The position numbers and the translations under genes are program-made. DNA of 64,000 nt from Burkholderiaceae bacterium (lineage in GTDB: Bacteria > Pseudomonadota > Gammaproteobacteria > Burkholderiales > Burkholderiaceae): NCBI GenBank assembly GCA_947448695.1, contig CANFOL010000011.1, positions 1-64,000 on the forward strand. The letters are read 5' to 3'. The first letter of the stretch is position 1; each line of letters begins with the position of its first letter. Below are positions 1-7,938 of this stretch, in pieces. The notes beneath the pieces are model-generated. The model was not told the DNA's origin. It did not search any database and saw nothing but the letters and a program-made list of their open reading frames with translations.

Positions 1-6
1 AACTAT

Positions 7-12
7 TCCTTT
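7..12 (-). promoter_or_regulatory. Ribosome binding site of a gene starting just left of the window
   Basis: Read on the minus strand this is AAAGGA followed by six bases (ATAGTT) up to the window edge, so a start codon is expected immediately outside position 1. The gene is not visible. Its position downstream of a Fur box and next to ferric transporter genes suggests the periplasmic iron-binding protein (FbpA/AfuA type); this is inference. Confidence 0.5.
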
Positions 13-59
13 CTAAACTTGAAGCGCCAACACAATATTTTTTTATTTTTTACATCTTC

Positions 60-65
60 ATTATA
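60..65 (-). promoter_or_regulatory. Predicted -10 box of the Fur-controlled promoter
   Basis: The minus strand reads TATAAT, a perfect sigma-70 -10 hexamer. It lies directly downstream (minus strand) of the Fur box, about 60 bases before the start codon expected off the left edge. No good -35 hexamer is visible 17 bp upstream, where the Fur box sits. Confidence 0.5.
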
Positions 66-68
66 GAT

Positions 69-87
69 CATAATGAGAATCATTATC
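69..87 (-). promoter_or_regulatory. Fur box (iron-responsive operator)
   Basis: The 19 bases match the classic Fur consensus GATAATGATAATCATTATC at 17 of 19 positions (mismatches at positions 1 and 9). The box lies between the permease stop codon and the start of the gene off the left edge, and overlaps the spacer and -35 region of a predicted minus-strand promoter. Fe(II)-Fur should repress that gene when iron is sufficient. Confidence 0.8.
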
Positions 88-148
88 ATTCATAGTAAAA
101 ATAATATTTTGTTTTAGCCTTATTAAATCCGGCCAAAGAGAAATTGGT

Positions 149-1732
149 TTATACCTGTCTTGAGAAAATCTTAGATAGTAAATACACGGGTATTAAACCT
201 GCTAAGACGATAGTCAATGCAGGTAGGGCTAATTCAGAAAGTCTTTCATCAGCGGCAAGCTGATACGTCGCAACAGCCAAGGTATCAAAATTAAATGGCC
301 GTAATAACAAGGTTGCAGGAAGTTCTTTCATCACATCTACAAAAACAAACAATCCTGCAGTAATTAAACTTCTTCTTAATAAAGGAATATGAATACGTCT
401 TAGTATTTGAAATGCTGATAGCCCAAGTAATGCGGCTGAACCATCCATTGAGGGAGTTATGCGAGTTAGACCCGTTTCAATACTCTGTAAACTTGATGAT
501 AAGAAACGAACTAAATAGGCATAAATGAGAACTAACATACTGGCTGAAATCCACCAAGCTAATTGAAAAATCTCTAAGAAAGATAATATCCCTATAGATA
601 AAACTGCTCCAGGGAGTGCATAGCCAAATCCTAATAACTGCGTCACCCATTTCATCTGGTGATTTAATCGGACCGCATATGCGAAAAATAGTGCCAACAA
701 AACGGCGATGATCGCAGTGGCAAAAGACACGGTAAAAGAGTTTCTTAACCAATTCCAATATCGCATATCAATGCTCAATCCTTGCTGATACATTAGATTG
801 ATAAGGCCAATTGCAGGTAATAAAAAACCAAGAAGTAATGTCACACCACACACTAAAAAAGCATATATCGCCTTGTTACCGCTTAACAATTTGGCAAAAG
901 ATTTGGATGGTAAAGACGAAGAATAACGAATGCGAGAGCGGCTATTTTGCTCTATCAAAAAAATCAACAATACAAAGCTTAATAGTGTGAGCGCTAATTG
1001 CACAGCAGTCATTCGATCGCCAAACGATAACCAAGCTTTAAAGATTCCAGTGGCAAGCGTCTGCACTCCAAAATAAGAGACCGCACCGAAGTCGGCTAAT
1101 ACTTCCATCAGTACTAACGCCATGCCTGCGAAAATTGCAGGTCTTGCCATCGGTATTACCAATTTAAAAAACGATTCTAACGGACTATACCCCAAGGTCT
1201 CAGAGACTTCCATCAGACGCCGACTCCGCTCTATGAATGCTGTACGCGTAATCAGATATACATAAGGGTATAGACAAAATGAAAAGGTCCAAATTGCCCC
1301 AAATAGGGATCTTGGGTCGGGGAAGAACCACAATTTATCTACCCCTAACCAAGAGCGTAAAGTGGATTGTATGGGGCCAGCAAACTGCAGGATATCCACA
1401 AAAAGATATGCCATGACATAGGATGGTACTGCTAAGGGTAATATTAAAGCCCACTCAAATATCTTCTTACCTGGAAAGTCATAACTTGCAATAATCCAAG
1501 CATTTCCAACTCCTAATATGAACACACCAATGGCAACACCCAACATTAATATGACCGTAGACTTTAAATAAGAACCAAGGACATAATCCCATAAATGCTG
1601 CAAGGTGTCGGTCGCAAATATATCAGCGTTGGTTGAAAGCACATCTGTTGTCCCAGTCACAAAAAATGGCGCAACTAATCCCACTAGTGGTAAAAATAAT
1701 AAGAGGGACAAAGAGATTAAAATTTTATTCAT
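149..1732 (-). CDS. fbpB: Ferric iron ABC transporter permease, two fused permease domains
   Basis: This 527-residue inner-membrane protein has about twelve hydrophobic segments. It carries two binding-protein-dependent permease halves, each with an EAA-type cytoplasmic loop: residues around ETLGYSPLESFFKLVIP in the first half, and AALLGLSAFQILRRIHIPLL in the second. A double-length single permease is the hallmark of the FbpB/SfuB/HitB ferric family rather than the molybdate or sulfate systems. The ATG at 1732 has no clear Shine-Dalgarno. The ATPase gene lies divergently 68 bp away, and a Fur box lies 62 bp beyond the stop, so an iron role fits. Thiamine or polyamine transport is a less likely alternative. 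The division into two divergent transcription units is unusual for fbpABC. Confidence 0.8.
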   Translation of the reverse strand: MNKILISLSLLLFLPLVGLVAPFFVTGTTDVLSTNADIFATDTLQHLWDYVLGSYLKSTVILMLGVAIGVFILGVGNAWIIASYDFPGKKIFEWALILPLAVPSYVMAYLFVDILQFAGPIQSTLRSWLGVDKLWFFPDPRSLFGAIWTFSFCLYPYVYLITRTAFIERSRRLMEVSETLGYSPLESFFKLVIPMARPAIFAGMALVLMEVLADFGAVSYFGVQTLATGIFKAWLSFGDRMTAVQLALTLLSFVLLIFLIEQNSRSRIRYSSSLPSKSFAKLLSGNKAIYAFLVCGVTLLLGFLLPAIGLINLMYQQGLSIDMRYWNWLRNSFTVSFATAIIAVLLALFFAYAVRLNHQMKWVTQLLGFGYALPGAVLSIGILSFLEIFQLAWWISASMLVLIYAYLVRFLSSSLQSIETGLTRITPSMDGSAALLGLSAFQILRRIHIPLLRRSLITAGLFVFVDVMKELPATLLLRPFNFDTLAVATYQLAADERLSELALPALTIVLAGLIPVYLLSKIFSRQV

Positions 1733-1800
1733 GAAATAAGGATTGTTTTGAGACTTTGTCTGTCTCTAGAAGTATTACCATTAATGAGATAATTATAAGG

Positions 1801-2874
1801 ATGAACTCAATCTCCAACCTACTTTCTATTCAAAATATAGAAGTTGCCTTTTCCAATCATGATGGGCAAAAGGAAATGATTGCTGTAAAAAATCTAAATC
1901 TACAACTCGCTCAGGGAGAAATCGGCTGCTTGCTAGGTTCTTCAGGTTGCGGTAAATCAACTATATTAAGAGCCATTTGTGGGTTTGAAAGAGTTAAAAG
2001 TGGTGAGATCCTGTTGCGCGATAAGCTAGTGAGTTCATCGAAGGTGCATTTACTGCCGAACCAAAGAAGAGTAGGTATGGTGTTTCAGGACTTTGCGCTA
2101 TTTCCTCATTTAAACGTCCTACAAAATGTTGCTTTTGGTTTACATCATTTACCAATCTCGCAAAGAACAGATGTGGCTATGGACTGGCTAAAACGTGTGG
2201 CACTCGCCAATAAAGCAGATTCCTACCCCCATGAACTGAGCGGTGGTCAACAACAACGTGTTGCTCTAGCAAGAGCGATGGCGCCTGAGCCAGACTTAAT
2301 CTTATTAGATGAACCTTTTTCTAGTCTAGATGCTGAACTTAGAGATCGGTTAGCAAGTGAAATGCGCGATATTCTGAAAAATAATGCCATCACAGCACTC
2401 CTGGTAACGCATGATCAGTTTGAAGCCTTTGCTATCGCTGATAAGATTGGTGTGATGTCCGACGGTAAAATCATTCAATGGGATGCGCCCTATGAAATCT
2501 ATCACCAACCCGTCAATCGTTATGTGGCAGACTTTATTGGTCGGGGAGTTTTTGTTAAAGGCGTCATTCAAAACGGGGCAAAGGTCAAGATTGAACTCGG
2601 CGAATTAGATTTAGATCATGACCAAAGTGGTATTGTTGGCAATGAAATTGATGTCTTATTGCGTGCCGATGATATCCAACATGATGACGCTAGTCCCATT
2701 CAAGCAGAGGTTATGCGCAAAACTTTTCGCGGCGCAGATTTTTTATATACGCTAAAACTTACCTCGGGAGTGGAGGTCTTTGCCTACGTACCTAGTCATC
2801 ATAATCATGCCATCGGAGAAAAAATTGGCATCTACTTAGTCGCAGACCATGTGGTGACTTTTAATCAATCCTAA
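1801..2874 (+). CDS. fbpC: Ferric iron ABC transporter ATP-binding protein
   Basis: A 357-residue ABC ATPase with Walker A GSSGCGKST (about 46-54), signature LSGGQQQRVALARAMAP, Walker B LILLDEPFSSLD, H-loop LVTHDQFEA and a C-terminal TOBE-like ligand or regulatory region. This layout matches the iron(III)/spermidine/sulfate importer ATPases. I chose the ATG at 1801. A TTG at 1756 would add 15 residues with no family resemblance, although the AAGG just before 1801 is closer than a normal ribosome binding site. It is transcribed away from the permease and ends in an intergenic stretch of hairpins. The partner assignment to iron comes from the neighbouring permease and Fur box. Confidence 0.8.
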   Translation: MNSISNLLSIQNIEVAFSNHDGQKEMIAVKNLNLQLAQGEIGCLLGSSGCGKSTILRAICGFERVKSGEILLRDKLVSSSKVHLLPNQRRVGMVFQDFALFPHLNVLQNVAFGLHHLPISQRTDVAMDWLKRVALANKADSYPHELSGGQQQRVALARAMAPEPDLILLDEPFSSLDAELRDRLASEMRDILKNNAITALLVTHDQFEAFAIADKIGVMSDGKIIQWDAPYEIYHQPVNRYVADFIGRGVFVKGVIQNGAKVKIELGELDLDHDQSGIVGNEIDVLLRADDIQHDDASPIQAEVMRKTFRGADFLYTLKLTSGVEVFAYVPSHHNHAIGEKIGIYLVADHVVTFNQS

Positions 2875-3023
2875 TATTTTTATTTTCTGTAAATTATCGA
2901 GATGTGTTTTTAACTAAATCGCATCTACAATCAAAAAATCAGGGGATGTAAATAAAATCTCCTACCATCTTGAAACCCCTTTAACAAAATTCTTCGCTGA
3001 CTGAAAAATAATCAGTGAAATGT

Positions 3024-3069
3024 TCACCCCTAAAGTCTTAGCAACATGTTTTGACTAAATTAGGGGTGA
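3024..3069. terminator. Inverted repeat between convergent genes
   Basis: TCACCCCTAA (3024-3033) pairs perfectly with TTAGGGGTGA (3060-3069), with a further AGTC/GACT pair inside. It sits between the convergent ATPase and decarboxylase-like genes. Neither side has a long T tract, so termination is only probable. A smaller hairpin, ACTGA/TCAGT, lies at 3000-3016. Confidence 0.45.
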
Positions 3070-3085
3070 TGTGTATATCAATTCT

Positions 3086-4078
3086 TTAAATCTTGAAGGC
3101 CTCAAGGGATTCAGGTGCAAACAAATCGGTGACTTCTAGTTTCTTTGGCGATAAACCCTGCTCATGGTGATATCGAGTAAACGTCTCAAGACCTTCCATA
3201 TTACCTTCAAGACCATATGACCACCAATCATTACCAAAAAGTTTTTTGGCATCTTCTACGTGCGCCGTTAACCAAGGCAACATCGTTTTAAGTGCCGCAG
3301 TTTCATATAGGTCGTGATAGGCAATTTCTTTTGCTTGTAAAAAAGCTTTCATGAGTGATTGAGCAACCCAGCGATTCGCCTCATATACATCTCTACGAAT
3401 AACAACGACGTGCATGATCGGGAATATAGCTGTTTCATGAAAATAGTTTCTCTCTACTTCTTCATAGTTCTCAAATAGTCGAACAACTTTACCATCGCCT
3501 TTTAAATAACTAGATGGCATTCTGGCTGTATAAAGAGCATCTAACTCACCGTCATATAACATTTGAGATAGCGTTTGATCTGGACCGATTGGGCTTACCT
3601 TAATATTGTCAGGGAGCGTCAGTTTGATCTTCTCAATACGCCCCGTTTCTTCTTCACCGCCGAACAAATATGGCTGTGCATCAACAGGTACTCCATAGTG
3701 ATCGGATAAAATCCCCCGAATCCAAACAGGTGCTGTCATTTGATATTCAGGACTTGCGATTTTTTTACCAATCAAATCTTTTGGAGTTTTAATGCCGCTA
3801 TTAGCATTGACGTAAATGCAAGAATGCCGAAAAAATCTTGACGGATAAACTGGAATCGCTATAAAAGGTTTTTCTGGCTTTGTTAAAGAAATACAGTAAG
3901 ACGATAAAGACATCTCAGAGACTTCAAACTCACGATATCTCGCCTGTCTAAAAAACGTTTCTTCCACTGGCAGATTTAAAAAATTAAGCGCTGCTCCATC
4001 AACCTGGACTCTACCGTCCATGAGAGGACGCATCCGGTCATAGTCCCAGCAAGCGAAGTTTAATTGTAGACGATTCAT
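3086..4078 (-). CDS. 4,5-dihydroxyphthalate decarboxylase-like protein (type 2 periplasmic-binding fold)
   Basis: The 330-residue protein has no signal peptide and begins MNRLQLNFACWDYDRMRPL. Length and N-terminal pattern (ACWDYDR, later GEMSLSSY-like EVSEMSLSSY and a central FGGEEETGR) resemble Pht5-type 4,5-dihydroxyphthalate decarboxylases, which share the two-lobed periplasmic-binding-protein fold but act in the cytoplasm. The start ATG is preceded by AGGA at seven bases. It is the third gene of a minus-strand unit with the MDR dehydrogenase (8 bp gap) and Rieske oxygenase. In the phthalate route this step would convert the catechol diacid formed by oxygenase and dehydrogenase to protocatechuate. 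Substrate is inferred; some homologues are annotated only as solute-binding proteins. Confidence 0.65.
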   Translation of the reverse strand: MNRLQLNFACWDYDRMRPLMDGRVQVDGAALNFLNLPVEETFFRQARYREFEVSEMSLSSYCISLTKPEKPFIAIPVYPSRFFRHSCIYVNANSGIKTPKDLIGKKIASPEYQMTAPVWIRGILSDHYGVPVDAQPYLFGGEEETGRIEKIKLTLPDNIKVSPIGPDQTLSQMLYDGELDALYTARMPSSYLKGDGKVVRLFENYEEVERNYFHETAIFPIMHVVVIRRDVYEANRWVAQSLMKAFLQAKEIAYHDLYETAALKTMLPWLTAHVEDAKKLFGNDWWSYGLEGNMEGLETFTRYHHEQGLSPKKLEVTDLFAPESLEAFKI

Positions 4079-4086
4079 GATTTTTC

Positions 4087-5208
4087 CTAAGATTGAGTTG
4101 TTTCTAAATTGGGGTCAATGACCATATGGATTGGCTCTTTAACACCGTTACCAACTAAGCTTTGCAATGCTAAGTCAGTATCGTTTAAGCCGAGTAAATG
4201 TGTACTCATTTCTTTCACAGCATATTTATCGCTGTGTATGAGCTGCAAAGCAAGTTCTACTGATTCAAAGCTATGCCCACGCATTCCTTTAACTGTTAAA
4301 AATTTTGCAATGATTTGATCACTATCGAACTCAGGAATTTTTTTTCTTTTTTGACCACCCAAAATAACCATGCCTTTTTTTCTTGCTAGAGCTACTGCCG
4401 TAATGACAGAATCAGTTCCTCCAGAAGCACAGTCAATCACTAAATCTGCCATAAGCCCTCCCGTTAGATCTTTTATAGTTTGTAGAAGGTCTATATCACC
4501 CAGTTCTATTGTGTGATCAGCCCCTAATTTTTTAGCTAAGGCTAGGCGCTTGCGATCCGTATCATTCGATAGGCCTGTAATAATAATTTGATTGGCGCCA
4601 GCAGCTTTTGCAGCTACTACACAGGCCAAACCCTGCTGTCCTGGGCCTTGAATCACAACAGTTTGTCCAGGACCCGCGCCACCCTGTAAATAAGTCCACT
4701 CAATGCCATTCGAGATGGGTAAGGCTAAGGCTGCATGTTGTGCACTTAAACCATTAGGGACTTTATGAAAAACGGTGTTCAAGTGCAGATACTGATAATG
4801 ACTATATCCACCCCAATACCCAGGAGCAACATTGAGACCAGTAGCACCGTAGCGCATGCCACCTAACCGCCAATCTGTGGCATCACATAATCGAAAGTCT
4901 CCACTTCGACAGGCGTGGCAGGTGCCACAGGGGATATACTCTTCAAGAGCAACCAGATCGCCTTCTTTTAAACGCCATTTTTCTTTGGCTAAAGATCCCA
5001 TCGATTCAATAAAACCAACGGTTTCATGACCAAGAATTAAAGGACCTCTACTCGCAGGAAGATTCTGATAATAACCCCAATCACTACCGCACACTCCAGT
5101 CGCAGCAACCTTTAAAAGTCCAGACTCAGGCAAAGCTTCTGGCTTATCAAACTCTTGAATTTGAGTATCATTGGCAGCGAGCGCGACGGCAGCAAGAAAT
5201 GTTGGCAT
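4087..5208 (-). CDS. Zinc-dependent MDR alcohol dehydrogenase
   Basis: 373 residues of the medium-chain dehydrogenase family. The catalytic zinc site is indicated by GVCGSD near the N-terminus and GHETVG. The structural zinc loop CGTCHACRSGDFRLC carries four cysteines, and the nucleotide-binding glycine motif is GPGQQGLACVVAAKAAG. It probably oxidises an alcohol or diol with NAD(P) in the cytoplasm. It lies four bases downstream of the Rieske oxygenase and eight bases upstream of the decarboxylase-like gene, so the three are one transcription unit. Its place in an aromatic pathway is unclear, because the cluster also holds a Gfo/Idh/MocA dehydrogenase that is the better candidate for cis-dihydrodiol oxidation. 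Confidence 0.75.
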   Translation of the reverse strand: MPTFLAAVALAANDTQIQEFDKPEALPESGLLKVAATGVCGSDWGYYQNLPASRGPLILGHETVGFIESMGSLAKEKWRLKEGDLVALEEYIPCGTCHACRSGDFRLCDATDWRLGGMRYGATGLNVAPGYWGGYSHYQYLHLNTVFHKVPNGLSAQHAALALPISNGIEWTYLQGGAGPGQTVVIQGPGQQGLACVVAAKAAGANQIIITGLSNDTDRKRLALAKKLGADHTIELGDIDLLQTIKDLTGGLMADLVIDCASGGTDSVITAVALARKKGMVILGGQKRKKIPEFDSDQIIAKFLTVKGMRGHSFESVELALQLIHSDKYAVKEMSTHLLGLNDTDLALQSLVGNGVKEPIHMVIDPNLETTQS

Positions 5209-5211
5209 GAG

Positions 5212-6498
5212 TTAAACCGTTACGTGGGGTTTACCTGGTACCGCAATTAAAGCATCTGCAGCAGCTTCCTGAAACTTTAGATCTCGCTTTAATAAGAAAG
5301 CAGCTGATCGAACATGCTGGGACTTGGGAGTTGAGCCGGGTGGGGTTTGACCTTTTTCTTGCAAAGCTTTAGCCACATTCAACAATTTTCTACGGGCAAG
5401 TAAAATACCATTATCTGTGGAGGTTAAATTTTCTTTTGTACGATCTTGAATCGACCCCATACTTTCTTGTAAAGATGCATCTTGCATCGCAATACCTTCA
5501 ATCCCACTAAATGTTAATCCAGCTTTTTGGGCCGCACGATCCATTAAATAATCGTTTGATTTATTTTGCAATGGGATATACGTTCCAGGAACATAACGAA
5601 CATGGATCCCCTTACCCTCACTCATTGCTTGTACCTCGTGATCAGTCAAATCTCGATTCGGGTGGTAATCAAAACTCCAGGACCAATTTTGGTTGTCATT
5701 AATGGGTACCCAAAAATGCCCGTGGATTGGATGATCAGCTCTTGGCGGAATGATCGTATATGCGGGTAAGAGCCATTGCGTAACTCGCCAATAGTATTGG
5801 TCATCTTCGGCATTTCGACGCACACCAATATATAGTCCTCCTTCAGACTCAACCACCTCAAAGACAGGCTTTAAATCACCAAAGTTATATTGATTACCTT
5901 TGGACCCTTGGAATAACGGATCAGAATTTAAGTTTTTACCATGTAACCACGTAACATGACTTGAATCTATTCCACCTTCTAAAGCTTGTAACCAATTGGT
6001 TTCTTGAATACGCTTGGTAACAAATCGGCGTTTGGGAGGAGCTAATGCAAATTCATATTCAGGTAAGTCGGGTTGATGCTCTGGAGGTCCCATGTAGATC
6101 CAAATCACACCACCTCTTTCTATCAGTGGGTAAGACTTTAATTTAATTCTTTCACAAAGTTGACTCTCCTGCGGCTCAGAAGGAATCTCAACACAGTTAC
6201 CATTCACATCGTATTTCCAACCATGATAGGGGCAGCGAATACCATTCTCTTCATTTCGACCAAACCATAAAGAAACTCCACGATGAGCGCAGAACTCGTC
6301 AATCACCCCAAGGCGGCCGCTTGAGTCACGAAATGCCAACATTTTTTCTGACAAAAGCTCCAATCGAACTGGCGGACAATCTGGCTCTGGTAATTCCTCT
6401 GACAATAGGGCAGGATGCCAATAGCGTCTAAATAAATCTCCCATTGGAGTACCAGGACTTGTCTGGGTCAAATAATCATTTTGTTCTTTTTTTAACAA
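5212..6498 (-). CDS. Rieske non-heme iron oxygenase, alpha subunit (phthalate 4,5-dioxygenase type), copy 1
   Basis: The 428-residue protein has an N-terminal Rieske [2Fe-2S] domain with C70-x-H72 and C89-x2-H92. The catalytic domain shows D178, H181 and H186 for the bridging aspartate and two iron-ligand histidines. A C-terminal QDASLQESMGSIQDR motif is characteristic of the phthalate dioxygenase branch. It would dihydroxylate or hydroxylate an aromatic acid, taking electrons from the reductase at 10.3 kb and/or the ferredoxin at 6.6 kb. The start is TTG with AAGGAG nine bases upstream. It leads the operon oxygenase / MDR / decarboxylase-like. Substrate is unknown: phthalate, a substituted benzoate or a heteroaromatic acid are all possible. 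Confidence 0.85.
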   Translation of the reverse strand: MLKKEQNDYLTQTSPGTPMGDLFRRYWHPALLSEELPEPDCPPVRLELLSEKMLAFRDSSGRLGVIDEFCAHRGVSLWFGRNEENGIRCPYHGWKYDVNGNCVEIPSEPQESQLCERIKLKSYPLIERGGVIWIYMGPPEHQPDLPEYEFALAPPKRRFVTKRIQETNWLQALEGGIDSSHVTWLHGKNLNSDPLFQGSKGNQYNFGDLKPVFEVVESEGGLYIGVRRNAEDDQYYWRVTQWLLPAYTIIPPRADHPIHGHFWVPINDNQNWSWSFDYHPNRDLTDHEVQAMSEGKGIHVRYVPGTYIPLQNKSNDYLMDRAAQKAGLTFSGIEGIAMQDASLQESMGSIQDRTKENLTSTDNGILLARRKLLNVAKALQEKGQTPPGSTPKSQHVRSAAFLLKRDLKFQEAAADALIAVPGKPHVTV

Positions 6499-6523
6499 AC
6501 CTATCTCCTTAAATACGAAATTT

Positions 6524-6541
6524 GGGTATTGATGATTACCC
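6524..6541. promoter_or_regulatory. Imperfect palindrome in a divergent promoter region
   Basis: GGGTA (6524-6528) and TACCC (6537-6541) are spaced by eight bases in the 125-bp gap between Rieske oxygenase 1 and the Rieske ferredoxin. It could be an operator. The arms are short and this is only a candidate. Confidence 0.25.
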
Positions 6542-6623
6542 CTTAATAAAAACCATTTTAAACTATACTAATTGAATCATCTTTCTGTAAATTGTTCATA
6601 TTTATACTTTTTGTGAGACGCTT

Positions 6624-6929
6624 TTGAAGAAAATCGAATTATGTAATACCTCGGATGTAGAAGTGGGCCAGGCATTTAAAGTAGAAAAAGAAGGACTTGT
6701 CCTTGCTGTATTTAACGTGGAAGGCGAATACTTCGTGACCGATGACTTATGTACCCACGGCCCAGGATCTTTATCTGAAAGCTATATTTTGGATGATATT
6801 GTGGAATGTAATTTCCATAATGGCTCTTTTAATATTAAAACAGGGGAAGTTGTATCTGCCCCATGTACGGATAAATTGAAAACGTACTCAGTGCAAATAG
6901 AAAACAATTTTGTCTGTATTAATATATAA
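6624..6929 (+). CDS. Rieske-type [2Fe-2S] ferredoxin
   Basis: A 101-residue single-domain protein with C43-x-H45 (LCTHGPGSL) and C62-x2-H65 (ECNFHNGSF), the ligand set of the Rieske ferredoxins that feed ring-hydroxylating dioxygenases (NahAb/BphF type). Start is TTG with only a weak upstream purine stretch; no in-frame ATG is available. It is divergent from oxygenase 1 and followed closely by a receptor gene. Phthalate-type two-component oxygenases normally need no separate ferredoxin, so its presence suggests either a three-component chain for one of the oxygenases or an independent partner. Confidence 0.85.
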   Translation: MKKIELCNTSDVEVGQAFKVEKEGLVLAVFNVEGEYFVTDDLCTHGPGSLSESYILDDIVECNFHNGSFNIKTGEVVSAPCTDKLKTYSVQIENNFVCINI

Positions 6930-6951
6930 ATAATTGAATGCGAGCCAAGCC

Positions 6952-7905
6952 GTGAAAAATATATTATTCATTTTCCTCCTGTTTGCTCATTCAGTATTTG
7001 CTCAAAATACGACAAATTGGCCAACTAAACCAGTAAGGATTATTGTTCCCTATGCTGCAGCTGGTGGTTCTGACACTCTAGCTAGAATCATTGCTGAACA
7101 ACTTTCTAAAAAATTTAACCAAACTTTTATCGTTGAAAATAAACCTGGGGCTGGCGGGACGATTGGCTCTGACTTCGCAGCTAAATCACCCCCCGATGGA
7201 TATACTTTAGTCATCTCGGGAGTAGGTTCTCACGTGATAGCTCCGTTTCAATATCCGAATAAATATGATCCAGTCAAAGACTTTACTCATATTGCGTATT
7301 TAGGCGGCCCTCCACTTGCTTTGGTAGTCAATCCTAGTTTACCTATTAACGATCTTAAAAGTTTTGTCAGTTATGCAAAAGCACAACCCAATGGCATGGT
7401 TTATGGATCTCCCGGAATTGGTACGCACGGCAATATTATTGGTCAATATTTCTCGGAAATGAATAATCTCTCTTTAGTTCACGTTGGCTACAAAGGAGGA
7501 GGTTCCGTTGTGAATGATATTGCTGGTGGTCAATTACCTGCAGGCATCATGACTCTTACTTCCGCCAAACCTTTGGTTCTCGCCAATAAATTACGTCTTA
7601 TTGCAGTAACTTCTTCAAAACGCCTAGCTAACTTTCCGAATACACCGACCTTTGAAGAGTTAGGCTACTCTAAATTCACTTCCACCACTTGGTTTTCCGT
7701 ATCGGCTCCCGCTGGGGTTCCCACTCCAATAGTAGAAAAACTGAATCTTGCAATTAATCAATCAATGCAAACTCCAGCAGCAAAAGAAAAATTAGAATTT
7801 GATGATTTGGAATTTATACCGATGTCTAGTAAAGAATTCAATAAATATGTTCAAACTGAAATATCGACTTGGGGTCCAATTGCATTGAAAGTTTTACCAA
7901 AATAA
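6952..7905 (+). CDS. TctC/Bug-type periplasmic solute receptor 1
   Basis: About 317 residues from the GTG at 6952, which gives a compact signal peptide (MKNILFIFLLFAHSVFA, cleavage before QN). An upstream TTG at 6934 is the alternative. The mature protein shows the family's opening strand and loop (KPVRIIVPYAAAGGSDTLAR), the ENKPGAGG loop and PDGYTL. Such proteins capture carboxylated solutes in the periplasm for a TctAB-type secondary transporter; terephthalate-binding TphC of Comamonas is a precedent that uses unlinked membrane subunits. Being directly behind the Rieske ferredoxin, it probably binds the aromatic acid handled by this cluster. Confidence 0.85.
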   Translation: MKNILFIFLLFAHSVFAQNTTNWPTKPVRIIVPYAAAGGSDTLARIIAEQLSKKFNQTFIVENKPGAGGTIGSDFAAKSPPDGYTLVISGVGSHVIAPFQYPNKYDPVKDFTHIAYLGGPPLALVVNPSLPINDLKSFVSYAKAQPNGMVYGSPGIGTHGNIIGQYFSEMNNLSLVHVGYKGGGSVVNDIAGGQLPAGIMTLTSAKPLVLANKLRLIAVTSSKRLANFPNTPTFEELGYSKFTSTTWFSVSAPAGVPTPIVEKLNLAINQSMQTPAAKEKLEFDDLEFIPMSSKEFNKYVQTEISTWGPIALKVLPK

Positions 7906-7938
7906 TCTTACTTACTAGCTTATAACTAATCCATCAAA

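Noticed and set aside
477..758. 93-residue minus-strand frame inside the permease gene
   Set aside because: It overlaps the strongly supported permease in another frame and has no recognisable motif or ribosome binding site.
1782..1797. Second Fur box between permease and ATPase genes
   Set aside because: Only about half of the consensus positions match; noted as weak in the iron finding but not annotated.
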